Source: Streptomyces luomodiensis (lineage in GTDB: Bacteria; Actinomycetota; Actinomycetes; Streptomycetales; Streptomycetaceae). From it: DNA of 64,000 bases. Positions within the stretch are counted from its first letter, which is position 1; each line of letters starts with the position of its first letter. The translations under genes were made by a program, and so were the position numbers. A model generated the notes under the pieces. The model was given only the letters and a program-made list of their open reading frames with translations, had not been told where the DNA came from and ran no database searches. Below, in pieces: positions 53,972 to 63,661 of the stretch. The stretch is taken from positions 2,108,001-2,172,000 of the forward strand of contig NZ_CP117522.1 of the NCBI RefSeq assembly GCF_031679605.1, given 5' to 3'.

Positions 53972-55516
53972 ATGATACAACGCCGACATCTGCACAGCGG
54001 GGTCCTGTTCTACCCGCGAGGCGGGTCCGCACAGGTCATCAGATATCTTCTGCCACGTCTCGCACAGACCCGTTGGATTCCCCGGCACTTCGCGGGTTCA
54101 CTCGGCCAGGCCGGTTCCACCTCCCATGCCAGGACCTTCTACGAGGGCATCGACGTGGTCGGCGTCGACTACAACGCGGCTGTGCAGTCGACTGAGACCG
54201 GCAACGACCCCATCGCTGCGCCCACGCCGATGCACCCGTCCTACGAGGACCGTATAGGCGCCCCGGACCGCATCTTCGCCGCGGTGTCACCCTCTCTGTA
54301 CGCAGGGCTCGAAGCGCGTTGGCAGGCCAGCTTCGCGGCCGGCGGAATGGGTAAGGCCGGGACGGTCCACCTGCACCACCTCACACCTCTGCAAGCGGCT
54401 GCCCGCGCCGTAGCACCCCGGTCCCGGATGGTGACCACGCTGCACGGCACGGAACTCAAGATGCTCGTAGGGATGAAAGAGCGGGTGCGCATCTCCCGCC
54501 GACTCGGTGTTCCCATGGCGCAGCTAGCGCGGGACCTCCGGGACTTCCGCCCCCTGGAGGCACAGGTCGCGAGACTTTACCCCCGGTACCGCAGCCTTTC
54601 GGAAGACGAGCAGAAAACAGTGCTCTCGACCCGATGGTCGCATTGGGAACACTCGGAGTTCTGGATCGAGGAGCTGCACCGATACCACAGCGCCAGTGAC
54701 ACAATCGTAACGATCTCGGACCATGACACCAAGGTGGCCGCCGAAGTCTTCGGCGAATCCACGCGGGAGCCCGTCCAGATACCCAACGCCGTTGACGTGG
54801 ACCACTTCCGCCCCGCTGCGCCCGACACCAGCCGGAAGCTGGAATTGCTTAACACCTGGCTCGTGGACGACGCACAGGGGTGGAAGCCGGGCGGTGCTCC
54901 CGGCAGTATCCGGTACACGCAGGCCGATGTGCAGAGGCTGGTCGGGCCCGATGGCCGCCTGCGGCCGATACTGATGTTCGTCGGTAGGTTCCTCGAATTC
55001 AAAAACGTGCCGACGTTGATAAGGGCGTTCGCCGATGCGAGTCGCGGGAGGGAACAAAGGCCAGCTCTGCTGGTATGGGGAGGGTACCCAGGCGAATGGG
55101 AGAACGAGCACCCCTATGACGTGGCCGTGGAATGCGAAATCACGGAAGACGTCTACTTCGTCGGATGGAGGGGGCACCAGGACCTTCCCGACGGGCTGGC
55201 AGTGGCCGACATCATGGTGGCCCCATCGACCGAGGAGCCGTTCGGACTCGTCTATCTGGAAGCCATGGCCACGAAGACGCCCGTCATAGCGACTCGGACA
55301 GGCGGCCCGAGGCGATTCGTGGTCGACGGGGGCGAAAACTCGAACGGCTGGTTCGCCGAACCAGGAAATGTCCCCGACCTCGTCGACACGATCATCCGCA
55401 GCCTTTCGCACCAGGGCGATATACGACGACGCGCGGAGAACGGATACCGCCTTGTCCACGAGCACTACACCTGGGACCGGATCGCAGCACAGTACGACTC
55501 TGTACTGGGCGACTGA
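53972..55516 (+). CDS. GT4-family glycosyltransferase
   Basis: 514 residues, starting ATG two bases after the deaminase stop. N-terminal domain has VLFYPRGGSAQVIRYLLPRL and VTTLHGTELKMLVGM. The C-terminal Rossmann domain has ILMFVGRFLEFKNVPTLIRA and the donor-binding STEEPFGLVYLEAMATKTPV with the EX7E pattern. These retaining enzymes use nucleotide sugars, and a UDP-hexose or UDP-hexuronate made by the next gene is the natural donor. A roughly 100-residue insertion in the middle (after ARDLRDFRPLEAQVARLYP) is longer than usual. Confidence 0.85.
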   Translation: MIQRRHLHSGVLFYPRGGSAQVIRYLLPRLAQTRWIPRHFAGSLGQAGSTSHARTFYEGIDVVGVDYNAAVQSTETGNDPIAAPTPMHPSYEDRIGAPDRIFAAVSPSLYAGLEARWQASFAAGGMGKAGTVHLHHLTPLQAAARAVAPRSRMVTTLHGTELKMLVGMKERVRISRRLGVPMAQLARDLRDFRPLEAQVARLYPRYRSLSEDEQKTVLSTRWSHWEHSEFWIEELHRYHSASDTIVTISDHDTKVAAEVFGESTREPVQIPNAVDVDHFRPAAPDTSRKLELLNTWLVDDAQGWKPGGAPGSIRYTQADVQRLVGPDGRLRPILMFVGRFLEFKNVPTLIRAFADASRGREQRPALLVWGGYPGEWENEHPYDVAVECEITEDVYFVGWRGHQDLPDGLAVADIMVAPSTEEPFGLVYLEAMATKTPVIATRTGGPRRFVVDGGENSNGWFAEPGNVPDLVDTIIRSLSHQGDIRRRAENGYRLVHEHYTWDRIAAQYDSVLGD

Positions 55517-55539
55517 ACAGACACAAGAGGAAGGCCACC

Positions 55540-56880
55540 ATGCGCATCAGCGTCATCGGCACGGGTTACTTGGGTGCAGTCCACGCCGCCGGACTCGCAG
55601 AAATCGGCCATGAAGTACTGGGTATGGACATCGATCAGGACAAGATCGCCGCCCTCTCCTCCGGGAACGCTCCCTTCTACGAGGACGACTTCGAGGATAT
55701 GCTGGTCCGCAACGCGCGGGACGGGCGCATCCGTTTCACAACCTCACTCGACGAGGCAGCAGCCTTCGCCGATGTCCACTTCCTGTGCGTCGGCACACCG
55801 CAGAGCGAGGAAGGGAACTCCGCAGACCTCCGCCAGCTGAAAGGCGTGATCCGCGACTTCGTGCCCCGAATTCGCAAGGACTCGCTGCTCATCGGAAAGT
55901 CGACAGTTCCGGTCGGCACAAGCGACACCATCCGCCAGTTGATCAGCGAACACGGCGCGAGCGGTGTGGCCATCGAGCTGGCGTGGAACCCGGAGTTCCT
56001 GCGCGAAGGGCAGGCCGTGCACGACACGATGGCCCCGGACCGCATCGTCGCAGGGGTGGGATCCGGGACGGCGGAGAAGCGCCTCCGGGACATATACGAT
56101 CCGTTGATCAGGAAGGGCGTCCCCTTCTTCGTCACCAATATAGCGACCGCCGAACTGGTGAAAATGGCGTCGAACTCTTTCCTGGCGACCAAGCTCTCGT
56201 TCATCAACGCGATGTCGGAGATATGCGATCTCACCGGCGCGGACGTGGTGCACCTCGCTGAGGCCGTGGGCGAGGATCGGCGTATCGGACGGTCGTACTT
56301 CAAGGCCGGGCTAGGTTTCGGCGGAGGATGCCTGCCGAAAGACATCAGGGCCCTCTACTCATACGGCCAGCAGGCCAACGTGGGGAAGGCGCTCGACTTC
56401 CTCCCGGTCGTCGACGAGATCAATCTCCGCTGTCGGGAGCGCACCGTCGCCGCGGCCAGGCGACTCTGCGGCGGATCTCTTGCCGGCGCTGCTGTGGCAG
56501 TTCTCGGCGCGGCTTTCGTGCCCAACAGCGACGACATCCGCGACTCCCCGGCGCTTGCCGTCGCCACTGCCTGCGCGGCGGAAGGGGCTCTCGTCCGGGT
56601 CCACGACGTCCGCGCACTCCAGCGCGCCAGCCAGGCGATCCCCACGCTCACCTACGACGACGAGGTCCTCGGCGTCTGCGAGGGCGCAGACGTCGTGCTC
56701 CACCTCACCGACTGGAGGGAGTACCAGGACCTCGACCCGGCAGAAGTGAAGTCCGTGGTGGCCCGGACCCGCATCTTCGACGCGCGGAACGCGCTGCCCG
56801 CGGATCGCTGGCGGGCTGCCGGGTGGACGTTCGAGGGGATCGGCCGCCCCAACGGGGGAAGTCTCGCCGGGATCGCATGA
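55540..56880 (+). CDS. UDP-glucose/GDP-mannose 6-dehydrogenase family enzyme
   Basis: 446 residues. NAD-binding ISVIGTGYLGAVHAAGLAEI, substrate-binding ELAWNPEFLREGQAV, central ELVKMASNSFLATKLSFINA and the catalytic Cys in LGFGGGCLPKDIRAL near 261. It oxidises a nucleotide hexose to the uronic acid, most often UDP-glucose to UDP-glucuronate. In this operon it probably supplies the donor for the GT4 enzyme. Confidence 0.9.
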   Translation: MRISVIGTGYLGAVHAAGLAEIGHEVLGMDIDQDKIAALSSGNAPFYEDDFEDMLVRNARDGRIRFTTSLDEAAAFADVHFLCVGTPQSEEGNSADLRQLKGVIRDFVPRIRKDSLLIGKSTVPVGTSDTIRQLISEHGASGVAIELAWNPEFLREGQAVHDTMAPDRIVAGVGSGTAEKRLRDIYDPLIRKGVPFFVTNIATAELVKMASNSFLATKLSFINAMSEICDLTGADVVHLAEAVGEDRRIGRSYFKAGLGFGGGCLPKDIRALYSYGQQANVGKALDFLPVVDEINLRCRERTVAAARRLCGGSLAGAAVAVLGAAFVPNSDDIRDSPALAVATACAAEGALVRVHDVRALQRASQAIPTLTYDDEVLGVCEGADVVLHLTDWREYQDLDPAEVKSVVARTRIFDARNALPADRWRAAGWTFEGIGRPNGGSLAGIA

Positions 56881-56976
56881 GTCCGCGGTCCGCGCGGGAC
56901 CGGCTCGTCAGGCCGCTGACCGGGTCCCAGCAGCCGAAACCCACGACGGGATTCCCACCGATCAGGGAGAACAATC

Positions 56977-57492
56977 GTGATTCTTACGGGATCGCGGATT
57001 ACGCAGGCGGTAGCCGACGGCGACATCGTCATCGATCCATTCGACGAGAGTGCCGTGAACCCCAATAGCTACAACTACCGCATCGGCCCCACGATCCGCA
57101 CCTACGACGAAAAGGTGGTCGACGCGCACTCGCCCCCTGCCACCGAGGAACAAACCATCCCCGCGGGCGGGTTAGTCCTCCAACCCTCGCGGGTCTACCT
57201 GGCCACAACCAAAGAGGTCATCGGAAGCGACCGATTCGTGCCGAGCCTCATCGGGCGTTCCTCGCTCGGCCGACTCGGGGTCTTCCTCCAGATATCGGCG
57301 GACCTCGGGAACCTGGGCGCCGTGCATCGCTGGACGCTGGAAATCACCGTCTGTCAACCGGTGCACATTGTGCCCGACATGATCATGGGCCAGGTGTCCT
57401 TCTGGGTCCCCCGAGGTGAAAGGACCCCCTACAAGGGATATTTTGGAAACTTTTCGACTGCGGTTCTGCCTGAGGCGAACCACTTCGCATGA
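56977..57492 (+). CDS. dCTP-deaminase-like protein 2 (catalytic Glu retained)
   Basis: 171 residues, GTG start with GGGAG upstream, collinear with paralogue 1 over the whole fold without gaps up to the catalytic region (NPNSYNYRIG, IGRSSLGRLGVFLQISADL, WTLEITVCQP). E122 and R99 are present, but the His at 105 of paralogue 1 is Gln here. The two proteins thus lack different active-site-region residues. Because Dcd active sites form between subunits of a trimer, a hetero-oligomer is conceivable. Its stop overlaps the next ATG (ATGA). Confidence 0.8.
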   Translation: MILTGSRITQAVADGDIVIDPFDESAVNPNSYNYRIGPTIRTYDEKVVDAHSPPATEEQTIPAGGLVLQPSRVYLATTKEVIGSDRFVPSLIGRSSLGRLGVFLQISADLGNLGAVHRWTLEITVCQPVHIVPDMIMGQVSFWVPRGERTPYKGYFGNFSTAVLPEANHFA

Positions 57493-60400
57493 ATACGGCA
57501 GGCAAAGGAACCCACGTGCCACACACCTCTCAGGCCCTCACGATCGCCGACTGCATCGACGAATGGGGGCGCGCACCCGAAGACCGACGCGGATTCGATG
57601 TCTTCTCCTACCCTGACGGAACGCCTGATATACAGAGCCTGACCGCTCGGGAGCTGGCCGGCCGTGTCCGCGCCCATGCCGTCCGAATGGCGCCTCATAT
57701 CAACAGCGGATCACGCGTCGCCATTCTGCTGCCGCAGAGTATGGACTACGTCGTCAGCATGCTGGCGACCATCTACGCGGGCGGTATAGCGGTGCCGTTG
57801 TTCGAGCCGGACCGCCAGGAACGCTCCGGGCGTCTGCGATCCGTCCTGGCCGACGCGGAGGCCGACGTCTGGATCGCCCATACGGATGCCCGTGACTACA
57901 TCTGGGACATGGCCGCCGATCCGGCGGTCAAGCGCCCGCGGAACGTCGTGTGGGCGGACGAACCCGTGGCACTCGACGTCCCCTGGGACCCCGTGCCCAC
58001 GGCCGCCGACGACCCCGCCTACCTGCAGTACACATCGGGGTCGACCAGCAGTCCGTCCGGGGTGGTGGTCAGCCACGCCAACGTGCTGTCCAACGTCGGG
58101 CAGTTCGCCTCCGCCTTCGAGGTATCCGGCGAGGCGAACTTCGTGAGCTGGCTCCCGCTCTTCCACGACATGGGACTGATAGCGGCGGTGATGGCGCCGC
58201 TGGTCCTCGGCCGACCGTCCGCCATCATGAGTCCGGAGTCCTTCCTCCGGGATCCGGTCCGTTGGCTCCGCCTGATGTCCGCGTGGCCGGACACCTACAC
58301 GGCGAGCCCGAACTTCGGATACGAGCGCGTGGTCGACCGGATGAAGGGCAAGGTCCTCCCCGACCTCTCCCTGGCATCCGCGCGGGTCTGGGTGACGGGC
58401 AGCGAGCCCGTCAAGCCCTCCACCCTGGAGCGGTTCGGCGAAGTACTGCGCAATCACGGCGGCAGCCCCGAGCAGCAGCGACCCGCGTACGGCCTCGCCG
58501 AAGCCACGCTGCTGGTCACCACGGCGGCACCGCGGCAGATGCCGAGGACCGTATCCGTCGATCGGCACCGCCTCCGGGAGGGGGTGGCGAAACCTGTCGG
58601 CCGGACGGCGGACGACGGAGTGCTCTTGGTGTCGTGCGGCACGCCCTGCGGCCAGGACATTGTCGCGGTCGACCCGGACACCCGGACCGTCGTGCCCGAC
58701 GGCGCTTTGGGCGAGATCTGGGTCAGTGGGCCCAACGTCGCCCGCACGTACTGGAGGAAGCCGGAGCGCACGCGCAGGGTCCTCAACGCGCAGCTGGCGG
58801 ACACCGAAGGCGCACACGGGCCCGACAAGCGCTGGCTGCGCACCGGGGACACCGGGCTGGTGCTAGACGGTGAGCTGTACTTCGGCACGCGGATCGACGA
58901 CATGATCGTGAGCGGCGGCCGGAACATCTTCCCGCACGACGTAGAGGCGACGGTCGAGTCGCTGTCGGACCGCTTCGTGCGCAACCGGTCAGTCGCGTTC
59001 CACTACGAGGACAGCTCCACGCAGGGACTCATCGTGGTCGCTGAGTTCCGAGGCAGCTCCGAGTCGCTGAGCGAGGACCGGAGGAAGCTCAGGGAGGTTG
59101 TGCGGTCGGCCGTCGTCGCGGCACACGACATCGCCGTACTGGCCGTGGTCCTGGTCCGGCCCGGCACCATTCCGTTGACGACGAGCGGGAAGGTGGCCCG
59201 CAGCGCGTGCCGGGCGGCCTACGCGGAGTCCCGGCTGGCGGAGATCGATCCGTCCGCGGAGCCGGCCGAACCACATGCCGCGGACGACCATGACGGGCCG
59301 CTGGAAGCCCTGGTGCGGGCGTGCGGCATCCTGCTGCGCCGTTCGGATGTCGACCCCGCTCGCAGCTTCTCGGACCTCGGCGGGGACTCGGTCCTCGCTC
59401 TGCGGGCATCCGCCATGTGCGCGCAGGCGGGCGCGGATGTGGACCTGGGGGCGCTGACGAGCGGGAAACCCCTCAGTGAGGCGGTCAGTGCCGCACCAGT
59501 GCGGCGGCAGCCAGAGCCACTGCCTGCGGACACGGCGACGGACCTGCCCGTGCCCATCAGCCCGCAGCAGAAGCAGTTCCTTAGCCTGCCAGCGGCCAAT
59601 CTCGGAAACTGGGACATCTCCATCCACCTCGAAACCTTACGGGACATCGATTTCCCCAAACTCGCCGCCGCGGTCGAACTGGTGGCCAAGCGGCATGACG
59701 TTCTGCGCATGCGCTTCACCTGCGACGAGAGCGGCCGGTGGGAGCAACTCCGGGACCAAGGGGACGGAAACCTGATCGAGGTCGAGTACGCGGAGATCGA
59801 GGCGGACTCCGCCGCGGAGCTCGACCAGTTGGTCGACCACCATGCCCGAGTCGTCGAGCAGCGCCGCGACATCGCCAACGGGCCTCTCATTTCGCTACTG
59901 GCACTGGAGGAGCCGCGCAACGACGTATGGCACCTGGTGTTGAGCACGCACCATCTCTGCGCCGATGCGTACACCCTGTCGATGCTTCTCCACGAGATAC
60001 AGGATATGTACGGGCAGATCGGGGCACCGACCCCACCGAAGTTCGTGCCCATCACCACGCCGTACACGACGTGGGCCCACGAGCTGCCAGCCCGGGCCGT
60101 GAGCGATGCCGTCCAGCGACAGCGGCCCTTCTGGGCGGCCCAGGTGCAAGGTCACAAGTCGCCTTTGCGGCCCGAGCACGGGGAGTCCTCGACCATCCTG
60201 TCCTCCAGACAGTCCCAGCAGGTCCGCCTGTCGCCAGCGGACACCGCGCTGATCACCAACGCGGCCTTCCACGGCCTCGGCGGTGTCGACGAACTGACTA
60301 TGGCCGCGCTGGCGAACGCGCTCGGGGGTCTGAGCGACTCCGGGGAGCTTCTCTTCATGGTGCGCAACCACGGACGGCAGCTGCGAGAAAGCGGAATGGA

Positions 60401-60851
60401 TCTGTCCTGGACCGCAGGCTGGTTCACCAACGCGTTTCCGCTGCGGTTCCCTGTCAGCCCCGGCTCCGACATGCGCGAGGTTCTGAGCGCGGTGCGCAAC
60501 AAGCTGTCCTCGGTGCCGGGCAGCGGTGAGGGCTACGGACTGCTGCGCTACCTCGACGGCGAGCGGGGTGCAGAACTTGAGGCGACTCCGGACGTCTCGT
60601 TCAACTACCTCGGCCAGCTGGACGCGGGATTGTCGGACATCGGCTTCGGCACGCGCTTCGCCCAGCGGCAGCCCGCGCTGCCGCGCGACCCGAACCTGCC
60701 GGTCTCCTGGAAGTTCAACGTGAAGGCCGGAATCCTGGGCGGTTCGCTGACATTGCAGGTTGCCTACCTGCAATCCCGATATTCACGGGACACGGTGCGT
60801 CGACTTCTCAGCCGTACAGTCGACGACCTCATGGGAATTGTCCGTCCGTAA
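57489..60851 (+). CDS. Acyl-AMP ligase - carrier protein - condensation/epimerisation-like protein
   Basis: 1120 residues. Residues 30-590: FAAL-like adenylation domain (QYTSGSTSSPSGVVVSHANV near 180, LPLFHDMGLIAAVMAPLVLG, YGLAEATLLV, TGDTGLVLDGELYFGTRIDD). About 600-660: carrier protein with phosphopantetheine Ser in FSDLGGDSVLALRA near 634. About 690-1115: condensation-superfamily domain with STHHLCADAYTLSM near 820. This last domain also has features of epimerisation domains (TAGWFTNAFPLRFP, GSGEGYGLLRY, DVSFNYLGQLD). It may load a fatty acid or amino acid and transfer it to the sugar-nucleoside scaffold. GTG 57516, after AAAGGA, is an equally good start; ATG 57489 is coupled to the preceding stop. 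Confidence 0.85.
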   Translation: MNTAGKGTHVPHTSQALTIADCIDEWGRAPEDRRGFDVFSYPDGTPDIQSLTARELAGRVRAHAVRMAPHINSGSRVAILLPQSMDYVVSMLATIYAGGIAVPLFEPDRQERSGRLRSVLADAEADVWIAHTDARDYIWDMAADPAVKRPRNVVWADEPVALDVPWDPVPTAADDPAYLQYTSGSTSSPSGVVVSHANVLSNVGQFASAFEVSGEANFVSWLPLFHDMGLIAAVMAPLVLGRPSAIMSPESFLRDPVRWLRLMSAWPDTYTASPNFGYERVVDRMKGKVLPDLSLASARVWVTGSEPVKPSTLERFGEVLRNHGGSPEQQRPAYGLAEATLLVTTAAPRQMPRTVSVDRHRLREGVAKPVGRTADDGVLLVSCGTPCGQDIVAVDPDTRTVVPDGALGEIWVSGPNVARTYWRKPERTRRVLNAQLADTEGAHGPDKRWLRTGDTGLVLDGELYFGTRIDDMIVSGGRNIFPHDVEATVESLSDRFVRNRSVAFHYEDSSTQGLIVVAEFRGSSESLSEDRRKLREVVRSAVVAAHDIAVLAVVLVRPGTIPLTTSGKVARSACRAAYAESRLAEIDPSAEPAEPHAADDHDGPLEALVRACGILLRRSDVDPARSFSDLGGDSVLALRASAMCAQAGADVDLGALTSGKPLSEAVSAAPVRRQPEPLPADTATDLPVPISPQQKQFLSLPAANLGNWDISIHLETLRDIDFPKLAAAVELVAKRHDVLRMRFTCDESGRWEQLRDQGDGNLIEVEYAEIEADSAAELDQLVDHHARVVEQRRDIANGPLISLLALEEPRNDVWHLVLSTHHLCADAYTLSMLLHEIQDMYGQIGAPTPPKFVPITTPYTTWAHELPARAVSDAVQRQRPFWAAQVQGHKSPLRPEHGESSTILSSRQSQQVRLSPADTALITNAAFHGLGGVDELTMAALANALGGLSDSGELLFMVRNHGRQLRESGMDLSWTAGWFTNAFPLRFPVSPGSDMREVLSAVRNKLSSVPGSGEGYGLLRYLDGERGAELEATPDVSFNYLGQLDAGLSDIGFGTRFAQRQPALPRDPNLPVSWKFNVKAGILGGSLTLQVAYLQSRYSRDTVRRLLSRTVDDLMGIVRP

Positions 60852-60867
60852 TCCAGGTGGGTGCAGA

Positions 60868-61491
60868 GTGAACGGTAAGAAAATTTCAGGTCTGCTGTTG
60901 GACATGAACGGTGTCATCAGGCATTTCGATGACAGCGGGGCAGCTGCCGGTGAGGCCTTGGCCGGGCTGCCCTCCGGCACCATTCGGGAGTACGCCTACC
61001 AACACCCCAGCTACGAGCTGGCAAAGGTGGGCGTTATGGACAACCGGCAGTGGGTTTCGGATGTGAGGCGCCGGTTGGTTGCCGATTTCGGCCACCACGC
61101 CGAGAACGCAGTCGAGGCTTGGTGCGAGGACCGCGGAACGGTGGACGGTGACGCCCTCGCCACGATCCGGCGGATACGGAGGGAAGTGCCGGTCGGCGTC
61201 CTATCCAATTTCACCGACGCGTTGCACGCTGATATGGTGTTCCACGGCATGGTGGACGAGTTCGACTACGTGTTCCCCTCGCATGACATCCGGGTCCAAA
61301 AACCGTCGCCGCTCGCCTATCTTACGGCGGTGGAGCGCATGTCGTTGGAGGTCGGTGACGTGATCTTCTTCGACGACCAGCCGGCGTATGTGGCGGGTGC
61401 CCGCGCCGCCGGGCTATCCGCCTTTCTCTTCACAAGTTGGGACCGGGTGGTCGAGGAGTTGGACCGGCACGGCGTACACGTCTCGCACTGA
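60868..61491 (+). CDS. HAD-superfamily hydrolase
   Basis: 207 residues. Motif I LLLDMNGVI (Asp nucleophile; the usual second Asp is Asn), motif II VGVLSNFTD, motif III Lys in VQKPSPLAYL, and motif IV DVIFFDDQPAYVAGARAAGL. Haloacid-dehalogenase/phosphatase type; probably removes a phosphate from a nucleotide or sugar intermediate. The changed motif I makes a non-phosphatase role possible. GTG start with AGGTGG upstream. Confidence 0.8.
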   Translation: MNGKKISGLLLDMNGVIRHFDDSGAAAGEALAGLPSGTIREYAYQHPSYELAKVGVMDNRQWVSDVRRRLVADFGHHAENAVEAWCEDRGTVDGDALATIRRIRREVPVGVLSNFTDALHADMVFHGMVDEFDYVFPSHDIRVQKPSPLAYLTAVERMSLEVGDVIFFDDQPAYVAGARAAGLSAFLFTSWDRVVEELDRHGVHVSH

Positions 61492-61573
61492 AAGGGCCAT
61501 GTGGTGGGGGTGCCGCAGCCGGATAGCCGTGAAACCGTCGGTGAGTCACGTCTTCTCGCAATGAGGAGCAAGA

Positions 61574-62506
61574 ATGCCAGTCAACGCCTACGAAGTACGT
61601 GGTCTAACGAAGGTGTACGCAGGCAGAAAACAGCCCGCCAACATCGATGTCTCTCTCGACATCCGGTCTGCGGAGCTGTTCTGCTTGCTGGGGAACAACG
61701 GGTCAGGAAAGAGCACGCTCATACGCCAACTGGCCTGTCTCGTCAAGCCCTCCGCCGGCCGCATCTTCTTTTTCGGCAAAGACGCGGTACGCCACGCCCA
61801 GGAAGTGCACGAGCGGGCGGGATACATGCCGCAGACGGGCTTTTCGCTTGGGCATCTCACGGTGAGCGAGGCCGTCTACTTCTCGGGGCGTCTCCGCGGC
61901 CTGACGCGGCGGGACGCACGCCGGGACCGTGACGAGATCGTCGAGCGGTTCGGCATGGGCCGCGTCGTGAAGGATGTCTCCCAGCGGCTGTCCGGTGGCC
62001 AGCGGCGACTGGTCCAGTTCGCGCTCTGTATCGCGGGTCGACCCGACGTGGTCATCCTGGATGAGCCGACGAACGACCTGGACGCGGGCCGGCGGCGGCT
62101 GATCTGGGACGTGTGCGCGGACCTCAAGCACGACACCGGCTCCACCATCGTCCTGGTGACGCACGACGTCGCGGAAGCCGAGCGCGTCATAGACCGGGTG
62201 GCGATAATGCGCGAGGGCAGGGTGGCGGGCGTCGGGACCCCGGCGGAACTTCGGAGGAACGTGGAAGAGAGGCTGTGCGTCCGCGTCATGGCAGAGGCCC
62301 GTCCGGCTAGCACGTGGGAGTGGAGCGAGCCGGAACGTGGAAGCTGGCTCACGTATGTCCACCCTTGTGAATTGCCCGACTTTATGGCGAGCCTGACGCC
62401 TGAACAGTTGGGCAACGTGCGCGTCGAGCCGGTCGGGCTCCGCTATCTGGTTAACAAGTGGCAGGCTGCGGACCAGGGCCGGGTGTTAGGGGGTGTTGTC
62501 TCGTGA
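61574..62506 (+). CDS. ABC transporter ATPase (DrrA-like exporter)
   Basis: 310 residues. Walker A LLGNNGSGKSTLIRQL, signature QRLSGGQRRLVQFALC, Walker B DVVILDEPTNDLDAG, H-loop VLVTHDVAEAE. A C-terminal extension is like that of antibiotic exporters of the DrrA group. Its stop overlaps the permease start (GTGA). The pair likely exports the product and confers self-resistance. Confidence 0.9.
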   Translation: MPVNAYEVRGLTKVYAGRKQPANIDVSLDIRSAELFCLLGNNGSGKSTLIRQLACLVKPSAGRIFFFGKDAVRHAQEVHERAGYMPQTGFSLGHLTVSEAVYFSGRLRGLTRRDARRDRDEIVERFGMGRVVKDVSQRLSGGQRRLVQFALCIAGRPDVVILDEPTNDLDAGRRRLIWDVCADLKHDTGSTIVLVTHDVAEAERVIDRVAIMREGRVAGVGTPAELRRNVEERLCVRVMAEARPASTWEWSEPERGSWLTYVHPCELPDFMASLTPEQLGNVRVEPVGLRYLVNKWQAADQGRVLGGVVS

Positions 62507-63279
62507 CGGTTTCACCCCCCGACCGGAGGAAGTTCGTGTACGTCGGCCAGCTGGCTGACTTGATCGCCATTCAGCTGCTCAACTGGCGGTGGTCGTGGAC
62601 CTCAACGATCGCCACGGGCATGGTCGCGCCCCTGATCAGCTTGATCGGCCTGTCGCGCGTGTCCGAGCGCGGCGGCTCCGATGACCTGCTGCACCTGTTG
62701 GTAGGCGCCCTCGTCCTGGGTATCTGCTTCGAGAACCAGAACAAGTTGGCGTCGCATTTCGCCTACATGCGGGCGACCGGCGCGCTGAGCCAGTTCGCGG
62801 CGCTCCCCGTACGACCCGCACTGTTGGTCCTGGCCTCCGCCACCGCCTTCTTCTTACTGTCGCTGCCCTCGCTGTTCGTCACCGCGGTACTCGGGTCCCT
62901 GTTCCTCCAAGTCGGTTTCCACCTACACTTGTTGATCGTCATCGTGGTGCCAATGGTGACGCTCCCCATGGCGGGGCTGGGGGTGGTGATCGGCAGCTGG
63001 GCCAGGAACATCAACCAGGCAGGGGCCATCAGCGTGGCCTCCACCATGGTGATGGTCCTGATCGGCGGGATCCTCGTACCGCCGGGCTCTCTTCCCGCGG
63101 GAGCCTCGATCGTCGGCAAGATCAGCCCGGCCACCTATGCCGCATCCGCCATGAACCAGGTCATAGCTGGCCCCGTCACCTCGCGTCTACTCAGCGACGC
63201 GTGCTTCCTCATCGCCTTCACGGTGGTGACGTTCGTGCTGGCGACCCGGCGGATCCGCTGGCGTTCGGGCGAGGAGTGA
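62503..63279 (+). CDS. ABC-2 type membrane permease
   Basis: 258 residues with about six transmembrane segments (STIATGMVAPLISLIGL, LLVGALVLGICFE, ALLVLASATAFFLLSLPSLF, LLIVIVVPMVTLPMAGLGVV, VASTMVMVLIGGILVPPG, CFLIAFTVVTFVLA). Typical partner of the DrrA-like ATPase. GTG start overlaps the ATPase stop. Last gene of the operon; the end of an insertion sequence follows 50 bases later. Confidence 0.85.
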   Translation: MTVSPPDRRKFVYVGQLADLIAIQLLNWRWSWTSTIATGMVAPLISLIGLSRVSERGGSDDLLHLLVGALVLGICFENQNKLASHFAYMRATGALSQFAALPVRPALLVLASATAFFLLSLPSLFVTAVLGSLFLQVGFHLHLLIVIVVPMVTLPMAGLGVVIGSWARNINQAGAISVASTMVMVLIGGILVPPGSLPAGASIVGKISPATYAASAMNQVIAGPVTSRLLSDACFLIAFTVVTFVLATRRIRWRSGEE

Positions 63280-63331
63280 CGGGCGCCGCTGCCAGCGGCA
63301 GTAAGTGGTGGCGCCGGTCGGCCCACGGGGC

Positions 63332-63639
<308 letters not shown>

Positions 63640-63661
63640 TTAAGAAACGCGTCACTGCTGG

